Positions 29,344 to 37,276 of a stretch of DNA of 64,000 nucleotides are shown piece by piece (the first letter of the stretch is position 1; every line of letters starts with the position of its first letter). A program made the position numbers and the translations under genes. The stretch is from Candidatus Thorarchaeota archaeon (lineage in GTDB: Archaea > Asgardarchaeota > Thorarchaeia > Thorarchaeales > Thorarchaeaceae), in contig JAGSHN010000025.1 in NCBI GenBank assembly GCA_029855935.1, forward strand, positions 147,135 to 211,134. The letters are read 5' to 3'. The notes under the pieces are model-generated. The model saw nothing but the letters and a program-made list of their open reading frames with translations. It did not search any database and was not told the origin of the DNA.

Positions 29344-29748
29344 TTGAGCACGAGCAGCAAGGAACCCGGACGCATAGAATGGGAGAAAGATGTCGTCAGC
29401 GATATGATCAACCTGTACTGCAGAAAGAGACACAATACCCCCAAGGGTGAGCTCTGCAGGGAATGCGCCGACCTCCTCTCGTACTCCCTAGAACGACTTG
29501 ACCGATGCAGATACGGTGAGGAGAAACCAACGTGCAAGAACTGTCCTACTCACTGCTACCGTCCGGTGGAGCGCGAGAGAATCAGGGCAGTGATGAGATT
29601 CAGTGGTCTGCGGTTGTTCCTCAGGGCTCCGGTAAAATGGATGGTCCACGCTTTTCACGATAGAGTAAGACTGAGAGCAATCGAACAGAGAAAAATAGAG
29701 GGAGAGGCGGGTGGCCAAGAGGACCACCCATCCTCTGGGTCTAGCTGA
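29344..29748 (+). CDS. YgbA-family (nitrous oxide-stimulated promoter family) protein
   Basis: A 134-aa protein matching the E. coli YgbA family along its whole length. It has a Cys-rich core (YCRKRH; LCRECADLL; RLDRCRYGEEKPTCKNCPTHCY) and then the family's hallmark MRFSGLRLFLRAPVKWMVHAF. Conserved cysteines are at 26, 38, 41, 55, 64, 67 and 71, suited to metal or Fe-S binding. In enterobacteria the gene is under the NO sensor NsrR and helps growth under nitric oxide; the chemical role is not settled. TTG 29344 is chosen because GGAGG lies 8 nt upstream; ATG 29317 has no such site. The 3' end overlaps the convergent pyrophosphatase gene by 8 nt. Confidence 0.85.
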   Translation: MSTSSKEPGRIEWEKDVVSDMINLYCRKRHNTPKGELCRECADLLSYSLERLDRCRYGEEKPTCKNCPTHCYRPVERERIRAVMRFSGLRLFLRAPVKWMVHAFHDRVRLRAIEQRKIEGEAGGQEDHPSSGSS

Positions 29749-32074
29749 CCGTGACCTGTGCTACCTCTTCTTCAACTGGCGCAGTGAAGTCCGCAGGTTT
29801 GCGGCTCTTGGCAATCGCCCACGCCGTCACCAGCATCAGGACCAGCGCCGCGCCGAGGAGAGCAATGTCAGTCTGCAGACTCTGCCCGAACTGGTACTGT
29901 ACCAGCACGGGTGCAGCTATGAGCGAGATCAGGTTGATGACCTTGATCATCGGGTTCAGAGCAGGTCCAGCAGTGTCCTTCAGCGGGTCGCCGACAGTAT
30001 CACCGACAACACTTGACTTGTGACGCTCAGAGCCCTTGCCAGTGTTAGCGGCAGGATTGCTCTCTTCGTCCTCAATGGACTTCTTAGCATTGTCCCAAGC
30101 CCCACCAGTGTTGGCCATAAAGACAGCAAGAAGTTGGCCAGACAGAATCGCTCCCGCGAGGAAGCCTCCAAGAGCCTCCACGTTGAGCAGAATACCGACC
30201 ACAAGCGGGATGGATATCGTCATCACGGCCAGGCTGACAAGCTCCTTCTGTGCGGCGGCAGTGGAGATTCCGACCGCACGTCCATAGTCGGGCTTTGTCG
30301 TGCCCTCAAGCACACCAGGAATTCTGAACTGGCGTCTGACCTCCTGGACCATCTGACCCGCAGCACGTGACACAGCTTTGATGTTCAGCGCTGCGAACAG
30401 CCACGGAACAGCGCCACCGACAAGCAGGCCAGTGAACACGAGTGGCTCATTGAGCCTGAGAAAAGCGTACCCGGTGATGTTGACGAGATTCGTGTCCACA
30501 GTGTAGCTGTAGAAGAGGCTCACCGCAGCAATCACAGCCGAGGCAATCGCGACACCCTTAGTGATAGCCTTGGTGGTGTTGCCAACAGCATCGAGGTCGG
30601 CCATTATCTGCCGGGCTTCCTTGTCAAAGTCGCCTGGAGAGAGTTCACCGATGCCATTTGCGTTGTCGCTGATGGGACCGTAGGAGTCCATCGCGACATT
30701 GTTGCCAGTGTGAGAGAGCATTCCAATACCGACCAGCGAGATGGCATAGAGGACGTACAGAGCGCCATCAGCAGCATAGAGTGCTGTTGCTATGACAAAG
30801 CTGGTCACGATTGCCATCAGGGCGGCCACCGTGGACTCGTACCCAGAGGCCAAGCCCTGAAGGATGACTGTGGCCGTGCCAGTGTCGGATGCCTTGACAA
30901 TCTCCTGCACTGGAGCCTTGTACGGAGAGGTGAAGTAGCTCGTTATCGGGTTGAACGACACAGCGAGCATCACACCTGTCGCAATCAGAGCTCCGAGCCG
31001 CCAGTCACCAGCATACACCATACTGATGACGAAGGCGGACAGGATTGTGATTGCACTCGATACCTCGTACGACATGAACATTGCGTGCTCAGCGTCGTCC
31101 GTCTTCCAGACCGCGACCATGAAGGTCCCGACCATCGAGGAGATCACACCAATGGCACGAATCACCAGCGGGAAGACAATCCAGAACATCGGGGCGCCGC
31201 CAGCGAGTCCGCCCATAGCGTGGTAGATGGCCAGACCCAGAATCAGAGAGGAAACAATAGTTACCTCGTAACTCTCGAATATGTCGGCGGCCATTCCGGC
31301 ACAGTCGCCAACGTTGTCTCCGACGAGATCCGCTATGACGGCCGCGTTTCGGGGGTCGTCCTCTGGGAGGCCCTGCTCGACCTTACCGACAAGGTCGGCA
31401 CCCACATCAGCAGCCTTTGTGTAGATGCCTCCGCCGACTCTCATGAACAGAGCGAGGAGCGTGCCACCGAGGCCGAAGCCCAGGAGCGCATCAGGCGCTG
31501 CAAGGCCAAAGAAGATGAAGATGGACGTACCACCTAGAAGGCCAAGACCATCAGTGAGCATACCGGTGAAGGTGCCACCATGATACGCAATCTCAAGGGC
31601 ATGATTGAACCGGTTCTCACCCTCGCGAGTCGCCTGAGCCACCCTCACGCTGGACTCAACCGCAATCCTCATTCCAAGCTGGCCGACAATGAGCGAGAAA
31701 CTCGCGCCGAGGATGAATGCGCATGTGCGGCCCACGGCGACAATGAATCGCACATAGTCCGGGTTGTTGCCAAAGACCTCGATTGCCTCCGGAGTCGGCT
31801 GGACTATGTAGACGCTCAGAAAGAGAAAGGCGGTGAGTACAACAAGCGTGGGGACGATTGACCTGAGTTGCTTGTTCAGATATGAGAGAGCACCTTCCTT
31901 GATGGCACCCCACACAGCCTGCATCTGCTCTGTGCCCTTGGGCTTTGCCTTGACGCCCTGCCAAAGCCAGTGTGCGTACACAAGGGAGATTATCGCTGCA
32001 ACGATGACGAAGAGTAGCATTCCCTGTTCCAGCAGTGTGAAGTGATGAAGGAACGTGTCGAATAGTCCTTGCAT
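29741..32074 (-). CDS. hppA: Membrane-bound proton-translocating pyrophosphatase, K+-independent type
   Basis: A 777-aa integral membrane enzyme with about 16 spans. It splits pyrophosphate and pumps ions outwards. The PPi site shows as DVGADLVGKVEQGLPEDDPRN, with DNVGDCAGMAADIFESYE nearby and DTVGDPLKDTAGPALNP near the C-terminus. The motif GNTTKAITKG has Lys where K+-dependent enzymes have Ala. Family knowledge then gives a K+-independent pump, and all such enzymes tested move protons. ATG 32074 is preferred over the upstream in-frame ATG 32176, because ggtgat lies 6 nt before it and the protein then starts at the first span. A TATA-like element (tgcttaaagg) is at 32179-32188. Confidence 0.97.
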   Translation of the reverse strand: MQGLFDTFLHHFTLLEQGMLLFVIVAAIISLVYAHWLWQGVKAKPKGTEQMQAVWGAIKEGALSYLNKQLRSIVPTLVVLTAFLFLSVYIVQPTPEAIEVFGNNPDYVRFIVAVGRTCAFILGASFSLIVGQLGMRIAVESSVRVAQATREGENRFNHALEIAYHGGTFTGMLTDGLGLLGGTSIFIFFGLAAPDALLGFGLGGTLLALFMRVGGGIYTKAADVGADLVGKVEQGLPEDDPRNAAVIADLVGDNVGDCAGMAADIFESYEVTIVSSLILGLAIYHAMGGLAGGAPMFWIVFPLVIRAIGVISSMVGTFMVAVWKTDDAEHAMFMSYEVSSAITILSAFVISMVYAGDWRLGALIATGVMLAVSFNPITSYFTSPYKAPVQEIVKASDTGTATVILQGLASGYESTVAALMAIVTSFVIATALYAADGALYVLYAISLVGIGMLSHTGNNVAMDSYGPISDNANGIGELSPGDFDKEARQIMADLDAVGNTTKAITKGVAIASAVIAAVSLFYSYTVDTNLVNITGYAFLRLNEPLVFTGLLVGGAVPWLFAALNIKAVSRAAGQMVQEVRRQFRIPGVLEGTTKPDYGRAVGISTAAAQKELVSLAVMTISIPLVVGILLNVEALGGFLAGAILSGQLLAVFMANTGGAWDNAKKSIEDEESNPAANTGKGSERHKSSVVGDTVGDPLKDTAGPALNPMIKVINLISLIAAPVLVQYQFGQSLQTDIALLGAALVLMLVTAWAIAKSRKPADFTAPVEEEVAQVTVS

Positions 32075-32356
32075 GTTGATATCACCACATCTGGGGGTCA
32101 GGGCCGTGAAACCTACTCCATGCTCTTGTTTCAGGTCCTGAATTCCCCTTTGCACTGTGCTGTCCCGCAAAGACAAGGCCCTTTAAGCATTGCCTAGACA
32201 GCCATCAAGCAACGGGATACGCAATGGGTGCTGGTTGTGAACAGACTGCAGGACTCCCGCCCAGAGCGACAATGACAGACTACGGTCCTGCACCCCGGCC
32301 CGCGAATCTATTGTGCCACTGCGACCTAGAGGAGCCCAGGACGTGAGAAGGAAAGA

Positions 32357-32433
32357 TGGTGGACCGGGCGAGATTTGAACTCGCGACCTTCTGGATGCAA
32401 ACCAGACGATCTACCGGGCTAATCTACCGGCCC
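32357..32433 (-). tRNA. tRNA-Ala (anticodon UGC), CCA encoded
   Basis: The minus strand folds into a complete cloverleaf without intron. The acceptor stem is GGGCCGG / CCGGTCC, the D stem GATT / GATC, the anticodon stem TCTGG / CCAGA with loop TTTGCAT, and the T stem GCGAG / CTCGC with loop TTCAAAT. The anticodon TGC reads Ala codons and the acceptor stem has the G3-U70 pair that marks alanine tRNAs. Discriminator A73 is followed by CCA in the DNA (32357-32359). A TATA-like box (gttaaaac, 32457-32464) is about 26 nt before G1. Confidence 0.97.
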
Positions 32434-32461
32434 ACGTATTGAGACTGTCTGAGGGGGCGTT

Positions 32462-33067
32462 TTAACCCTTGCGCTCTCGATACTCCCTTCTGGCCATATC
32501 GATCCACGCGGGCGCACCCTTCAACATAGATGCCTCCTCGGATGTGAGTTCCTCATATTTGACCAGCGTCATGTCGTCTGGAAGGATGCCACTCACTCCA
32601 GCGGGGTCCTCAATAACTAGGGTGAACTCAAGCTGACCATCGATTGCCCGGTCAATCATAGCGAGAACCTCCGCCCCCCGTGCCTTCTGCTCAGGCCGCT
32701 GTGCGAAGTTGATTGCGGTCTGAACAACTGGTCGCACTCGTTGCAACACGCCCTCGACATTGGAGATGAACGAGTCGGCCGCGGGGCCCGGCTCGACGTC
32801 GATACCAAACTCCAGCAACCTGATAGTCCCGGAGCTAGACCGTATCACGCGTACTCGGAGCATCGATGGATCTTTGACGCGCAGCGTCCACCGGCTAGGC
32901 TGATGCTGCTCTGTTGAGAAGATGTCATTGTGCCGGAAGCTACAGGAGGGGCACCGCATCGTGAACATTGCTATCTCATTGAAGAAGGGGACAGTGTAGA
33001 GAATCGATTTCACCTCAAGGTCGGCCTTGCCACATATCGGGCATCGTATCTTCATCTCATCACTCAC
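32462..33067 (-). CDS. ZPR1-type zinc-finger protein
   Basis: A 201-aa archaeal ZPR1 protein. It has one C4 zinc finger (C9, C12, C39, C42; CPIC ... CPSC) followed by the beta-rich ZPR1 domain (SRWTLRVKDPSMLRVRVIRSSSG ... ADSFISNVEGVLQRV). Eukaryotic ZPR1 has two such units and helps newly made eEF1A to fold; the archaeal form has one unit and by analogy may serve aEF1A, which is inference. GTG 33067 is preferred, with GGAGG 8 nt upstream; ATG 33055 is the alternative. The 3' end overlaps the tRNA-Ala promoter. Confidence 0.9.
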   Translation of the reverse strand: MSDEMKIRCPICGKADLEVKSILYTVPFFNEIAMFTMRCPSCSFRHNDIFSTEQHQPSRWTLRVKDPSMLRVRVIRSSSGTIRLLEFGIDVEPGPAADSFISNVEGVLQRVRPVVQTAINFAQRPEQKARGAEVLAMIDRAIDGQLEFTLVIEDPAGVSGILPDDMTLVKYEELTSEEASMLKGAPAWIDMARREYRERKG

Positions 33068-33246
33068 GTCATACTCCTCCAGTCACGGTTCATGCTCTCG
33101 ACGCGCCCGACGGGACCTCTGCGTCATCGTTCTCTCGCTGATATGGCTCAATGTATCACATCCAAGCAGTACATCCGTGTAACACTCAAAAGGAATTCGA
33201 CAGAGGATACTTGTGGTCAATAGCTGCGGCACTGGAGGCCCGCCTG

Positions 33247-34458
33247 TTGGACGCAAAGAGCTTGTACATCATAAAGAGAGAGAGTGGCGTGTGCCTTTAT
33301 CACCGCGACTTCAAGGAGCCTATGTTCGATCCACACCTCATATCCTCATTCATCGCTGCGATGACCTCTTTCTTCACGGAGTCAAACTACTCCGTGATGT
33401 CGACAGCACGTGCGTTCGAAGGGGCCGACTACAAGATCGTTCTAGAGTTTGGAGAGTGGACCGTCGGAGCGCTGGTTGTGAACAAGGACACTGAGGCGCT
33501 CCGCGAGAAACTCAGGGCAATCATCCAGGAGTTTGAGAAGCAGTTCTCCATTCTGCGCTACATTGACCTTGACCTTGCAGTCTACACCAGGTTTGAGAAG
33601 ACTGTGATGAGCGAGTTCATCTTCAACGAGATCACGCCAGAGACAATCATCCGCAAGAAGTTGAACTGGGACCTTATCACGGACAATCCCGACGTGAGGT
33701 CTTTCCTGCAGCTCCTGCCAGAGAAATGCTCCGTGAGGGACGCGGCTGAGTTTCTTGAGATGCCCGTGGAGGTTGCAATGAAGCTGACGGCTGAGGCCCT
33801 GTGGGAGAGAGCTATCACAGTCTCAGAGCCAGTCCGACCCGACGACATATTCTCAGCGACAGTGCGCGGCCTCATAGGCGGGCAGACGGATGACGTTTCT
33901 CCGGACACCGCCCGTGCCATCAGGGAGCTCGATGGTGAGACACCTCTGGCCATCGCGGCAGAGAGGGTGAAGACTTCTGATCTTCAGAGGTTCCTCGAGG
34001 AGGTCGCAATGCTCGCACGCCGGAGAGCCATTGAGAGAGTCTCGCCATCGCAGACAGCCATGATACTGTGGACCTCTCTCATTCAGCAGCTGCTCAACAT
34101 CGGTGCCAAGATTCTTGGTACTGAGAGAACAGCCCGCGTGTTCACCGAGGCGCGTCGCGAACTGCTGGGCGTCTATCCGTGGCTGGCCTTTGTAGACCTT
34201 GAGAGAGAAGTCGATGTCGACATTCGAAGTGGCCTGATTGCCTCTGCTGTGAAGGGAGAGATCTCACCAGTGATAGTCAATGACGGGTTCAGGGCATTGA
34301 CGCAGTTCTTCACAAAGCGGCTGAGTAGGTATGTGAATATGAAACGGGTCAATGAGGCTATTCTCACCGTGAAGGACACAATGGAGAAGGAATTTCCGAC
34401 ACGGTGCTACGACATCGAGTGGGAACTCCTCAAGGTGAGCGAGGAGTCCGTCATCTAA
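33247..34458 (+). CDS. Longin-like domain / winged-helix protein (cytosolic)
   Basis: A 403-aa protein. Residues about 5-120 have the order of a longin/roadblock-type domain (LYIIKRESGVCLYHRDF ... DPHLISSFIAAMTSFF ... KIVLEFGEWTVGALVV ... LREKLRAIIQEFEKQF). Residues about 160-200 form a winged helix (CSVRDAAEFLEMPVEVAMKLTAEALWERAI). A third helical part of about 130 residues is unassigned. The first two parts resemble the C-terminus of the 1768-residue membrane protein at 47958-53264 in sequence and order. TTG 33247 is chosen because GGAGG lies 8 nt upstream and the domain starts there; ATG 33151 would add 32 residues of unlike composition. Function unknown; a switch or docking role is inference. 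Confidence 0.65.
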   Translation: MDAKSLYIIKRESGVCLYHRDFKEPMFDPHLISSFIAAMTSFFTESNYSVMSTARAFEGADYKIVLEFGEWTVGALVVNKDTEALREKLRAIIQEFEKQFSILRYIDLDLAVYTRFEKTVMSEFIFNEITPETIIRKKLNWDLITDNPDVRSFLQLLPEKCSVRDAAEFLEMPVEVAMKLTAEALWERAITVSEPVRPDDIFSATVRGLIGGQTDDVSPDTARAIRELDGETPLAIAAERVKTSDLQRFLEEVAMLARRRAIERVSPSQTAMILWTSLIQQLLNIGAKILGTERTARVFTEARRELLGVYPWLAFVDLEREVDVDIRSGLIASAVKGEISPVIVNDGFRALTQFFTKRLSRYVNMKRVNEAILTVKDTMEKEFPTRCYDIEWELLKVSEESVI

Positions 34459-34579
34459 ATCGTAAGTGTCATATCCCACAATGCGCTTGAGACGTCTGTC
34501 TCTTCACACCTAGGGGGCCCAGAGCCTGACTGAGAGAAGAACTCCACAAGTCATCGCCTACGTCGCAATTGCCATCATC

Positions 34580-35290
34580 GTGCCAGTTGTGGGCGGGCTC
34601 CTCCAAATGACCGGGCTCACCAGCGTGCTCCTCCTCTTGATAATCGTTCTTGGCCCGGCCATCGCCACCATAACAGGGGCTCTCGGAATAAGGAGATATG
34701 CACGAGGAGGGTTCGTCGGACACGATCAGTTCACCGCAATGAATCTACTCGTTGCACTGGGCGTCGGTGTACTGGTACTCCCTGAGATCCTTGCCTCAAT
34801 CATCACTATCGTGCCCTCAGCGACAAGTGACGTGATGGTTGTCATGTTGCTTCAGTTCCCGGGCGTTATCCTGTGGACACTTGGAACGATGAGCTACTAC
34901 AGTGCTGCCATTAGCGCCCTGAAACGTCGTAGCGTCCGTGGGGACATAGCGACGATGATTGTTGTGGCAGCGATCGTGACTGTGACTCCTACTTGGCTAT
35001 CTGTCGACTCTCCTGCGTCAAGAGATGTCATTCGAGCACTGGCCTACTTTCCCACAACAACAGCACTCGGTGCCACAGTCATTGCACTGGCTGCTCTTGC
35101 ATGGTCATTCAGAGGGGGGAGGATTGGAATCTTCATCATTGTCCTCTTGGCCGGCATGATAGTCTATCTGGTCCAGAGCCTGATGTGGGGGGCGCTCGGC
35201 ATACTCCCAACAGACATCATCACACGTCTTCTCTCAGTCGAGGCATACGTTCTGCTGGGGCTAACACAGAGCATCGAGGAGACTCTCTGA
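34580..35290 (+). CDS. Multi-span membrane protein of unknown function
   Basis: A 236-aa protein with about six or seven hydrophobic spans and short loops, no recognised domain. The frame continues upstream of GTG 34580 to a stop at 34511. The added residues (SLTERRTPQVIAYVAIAIIV) look like the missing half of a first membrane span, so the true start is probably earlier. No ATG, GTG or TTG exists there; a CTG at 34526 has agggggc about 8 nt before it. It lies 121 nt after the longin-like gene and may share its transcript. Confidence 0.65.
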   Translation: MPVVGGLLQMTGLTSVLLLLIIVLGPAIATITGALGIRRYARGGFVGHDQFTAMNLLVALGVGVLVLPEILASIITIVPSATSDVMVVMLLQFPGVILWTLGTMSYYSAAISALKRRSVRGDIATMIVVAAIVTVTPTWLSVDSPASRDVIRALAYFPTTTALGATVIALAALAWSFRGGRIGIFIIVLLAGMIVYLVQSLMWGALGILPTDIITRLLSVEAYVLLGLTQSIEETL

Positions 35291-35295
35291 CCGAC

Positions 35296-37275
35296 CTAGT
35301 GGGACGGAGGACCGCGACCACGTCCGGTGCCGCGCATTGGTGGACCTCCAGCATGTCCTCTGCGAGCACCAAGGCGATGTGGAGATACGGGCGGGCCACC
35401 TGGGCCGTGCTCGACCGCTGCCTCTCGCTGAACCTCCTGTTGAGCCACCTCCACGACCTCCTCACTGATCTCCTCTACACCCTGATGCGCATAGTACGTG
35501 TCGTACAGGCGCTTGAAGATTCCGCCCGCGGCCAGTAGCTCCTCGACCGTTCCCTGCTCCACCAGACGGCCGTGGTCAAAGACAAAGATCCGTGAGGCAT
35601 TGACAATCGTTGTCAGCCTATGAGCAATGACCACCGTGGTCCTTCCTGCAAACAGGCGCTGTTGCGCCTCCTGAACCAGTGCCTCGCTGTACGCATCGAG
35701 ACGACTTGTGGCCTCATCAAGAATCAGTATGCGCGGGTTGGCAAGCATCGTCCTTGCAATGGTAATCATCTGCCTTTGACCAGCGCTCAGGTTCTTCCCG
35801 TTCTCCACAACGCGAGTGTTGTAGCCGTCAGCCAGCACTTCAATGAACTCGTCAGCACCTATGAGGCGACACAGCTCGACAATCTCCTCGTCCGTGGCGT
35901 CCTCGCGGCCATAGCGGATATTCTCGATTATTGTGCCGTCGAACAGATATGGCTCCTGCGAGACGAGCGACACAACCCTGTGAAGAGACTCCAGGGTCAC
36001 GTGCCTTATGTCCTGATCGCCGATGAGGACGCGCCCCTCCTGCGGGTCGTAGAACCTGTTTATCAGAGCGGCCACAGTGGTCTTGCCCGCGCCCGTGTGA
36101 CCCACAAGCGCGACCGTCTCACCGGGCATCACCCTGAAGCTCACGTCCTTCAGAACCTCAGTTCCCTCAACGTAGGAGAAGGTCACGTGGTCAAAGGCTA
36201 TCCCGTCGCTGTCCTCGCGGAGTGGTACGGCATCAGGAAGGTCTCTGACGGAGGGCTTCGCCTCCAAGACATCCGAAACACGGTCCATCGCAGCAAGCGA
36301 CGCCTGCACCTGGGATGCCATCATCGTGAGCATCAGTAGCGGCCAGAGGAACTGTCGCGTCAGCATAATGCCCATGAAGACCTCACCAAGCGTCATCACC
36401 GGAGCAGCGCCCACAGCAAGAGAACCACCAACAAAGAGGAGTGCAGCAATGACGAGAGAGCCAATGCCACGCATCAGGGGCTGCATCGATGTCATCAGGA
36501 CCATCATTCTCTTGCCGTAGTTGTACGCCTTCTGGTTGAGGCGACAGAGAGTCTCAGCAAGCTCCTTCTCACGATTGAATGACTTTGCGACGTGTATGCC
36601 GCTGAGCGACTCGGCAATCTGTCCAGAGACCTGTCCGGTGGCCCTCTGTGAGGCGAGCATAAACTTCTGACCGACCGTGCCAAACAACAGTGCTATGAGC
36701 GCAATACCCGGTACGATGAGCAGGGATGTCAGAGCGACCATCTCTGAGGTGATCCAGAGAAGCGTGAACGACACTGCCAGCATCAGTACCTGCCCCGCAA
36801 AGTCTATGATCATCTGCACACCTGTTGCCAGAGACACTGTGTCAGATGTGACACGCGAGGTGACGTTGCCGCTCTGTTCCCTCTTGTGATAGAGCAGGTC
36901 GGCGTCGACCAGATGGTCGTAGACATCCTGTTGGACCGACTGGACGAACCCCGCCTGCGCACCTGACAGTATCCACGTGTAGGCGCCCATCAGTGCCCAC
37001 GCTGCAACGCGTAATCCGATATACAGCAGTGTCAGAAACACAACACCGTCCAACGCGCCACCGTAGAAGGCGAGGTCTATGCCACGTGCTATCACAAGAG
37101 GCGATACTGCGCTCATCACTGTGGCCAATAGTGACAGGACCGCACCGACAGCCACTATTCTCTTGAATGGACCGAAGTATCCAAACATCCGTCTCAGCAG
37201 GACTCGCACTGGGCGGCTCGGCTTCTGACGCCTCATCGCAAGGGCCCGTGGACCACCGTGACCTCTCATTGCCAT
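35296..37275 (-). CDS. ABC exporter half with consensus ATPase residues (heterodimer partner 2)
   Basis: A 659-aa type IV ABC exporter half: six membrane spans (about 30-320) and a nucleotide-binding domain. Walker A is GHTGAGKTT, Walker B ILILDEATSRLD with the catalytic Glu, and the H-loop VIAHRLTT is intact. The signature is LSAGQ, not LSGGQ. The C-terminus carries a Gly/Pro/Arg-rich tail of about 50 residues (from about GPGGPPVSPHRLG). ATG 37275 has ggaggtg about 9 nt upstream and lies 1 nt after the stop of the partner gene. With that partner it forms an asymmetric exporter of the TM287/288 or LmrCD kind, where this subunit supplies the working Walker B and the altered signature. Confidence 0.92.
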   Translation of the reverse strand: MAMRGHGGPRALAMRRQKPSRPVRVLLRRMFGYFGPFKRIVAVGAVLSLLATVMSAVSPLVIARGIDLAFYGGALDGVVFLTLLYIGLRVAAWALMGAYTWILSGAQAGFVQSVQQDVYDHLVDADLLYHKREQSGNVTSRVTSDTVSLATGVQMIIDFAGQVLMLAVSFTLLWITSEMVALTSLLIVPGIALIALLFGTVGQKFMLASQRATGQVSGQIAESLSGIHVAKSFNREKELAETLCRLNQKAYNYGKRMMVLMTSMQPLMRGIGSLVIAALLFVGGSLAVGAAPVMTLGEVFMGIMLTRQFLWPLLMLTMMASQVQASLAAMDRVSDVLEAKPSVRDLPDAVPLREDSDGIAFDHVTFSYVEGTEVLKDVSFRVMPGETVALVGHTGAGKTTVAALINRFYDPQEGRVLIGDQDIRHVTLESLHRVVSLVSQEPYLFDGTIIENIRYGREDATDEEIVELCRLIGADEFIEVLADGYNTRVVENGKNLSAGQRQMITIARTMLANPRILILDEATSRLDAYSEALVQEAQQRLFAGRTTVVIAHRLTTIVNASRIFVFDHGRLVEQGTVEELLAAGGIFKRLYDTYYAHQGVEEISEEVVEVAQQEVQREAAVEHGPGGPPVSPHRLGARRGHAGGPPMRGTGRGRGPPSH

Positions 37276-37276
37276 C

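Noticed and set aside
30710-31537. A 275-codon open frame on the plus strand
   Set aside because: It mirrors the membrane pyrophosphatase gene; composition is that of antisense to a membrane protein.
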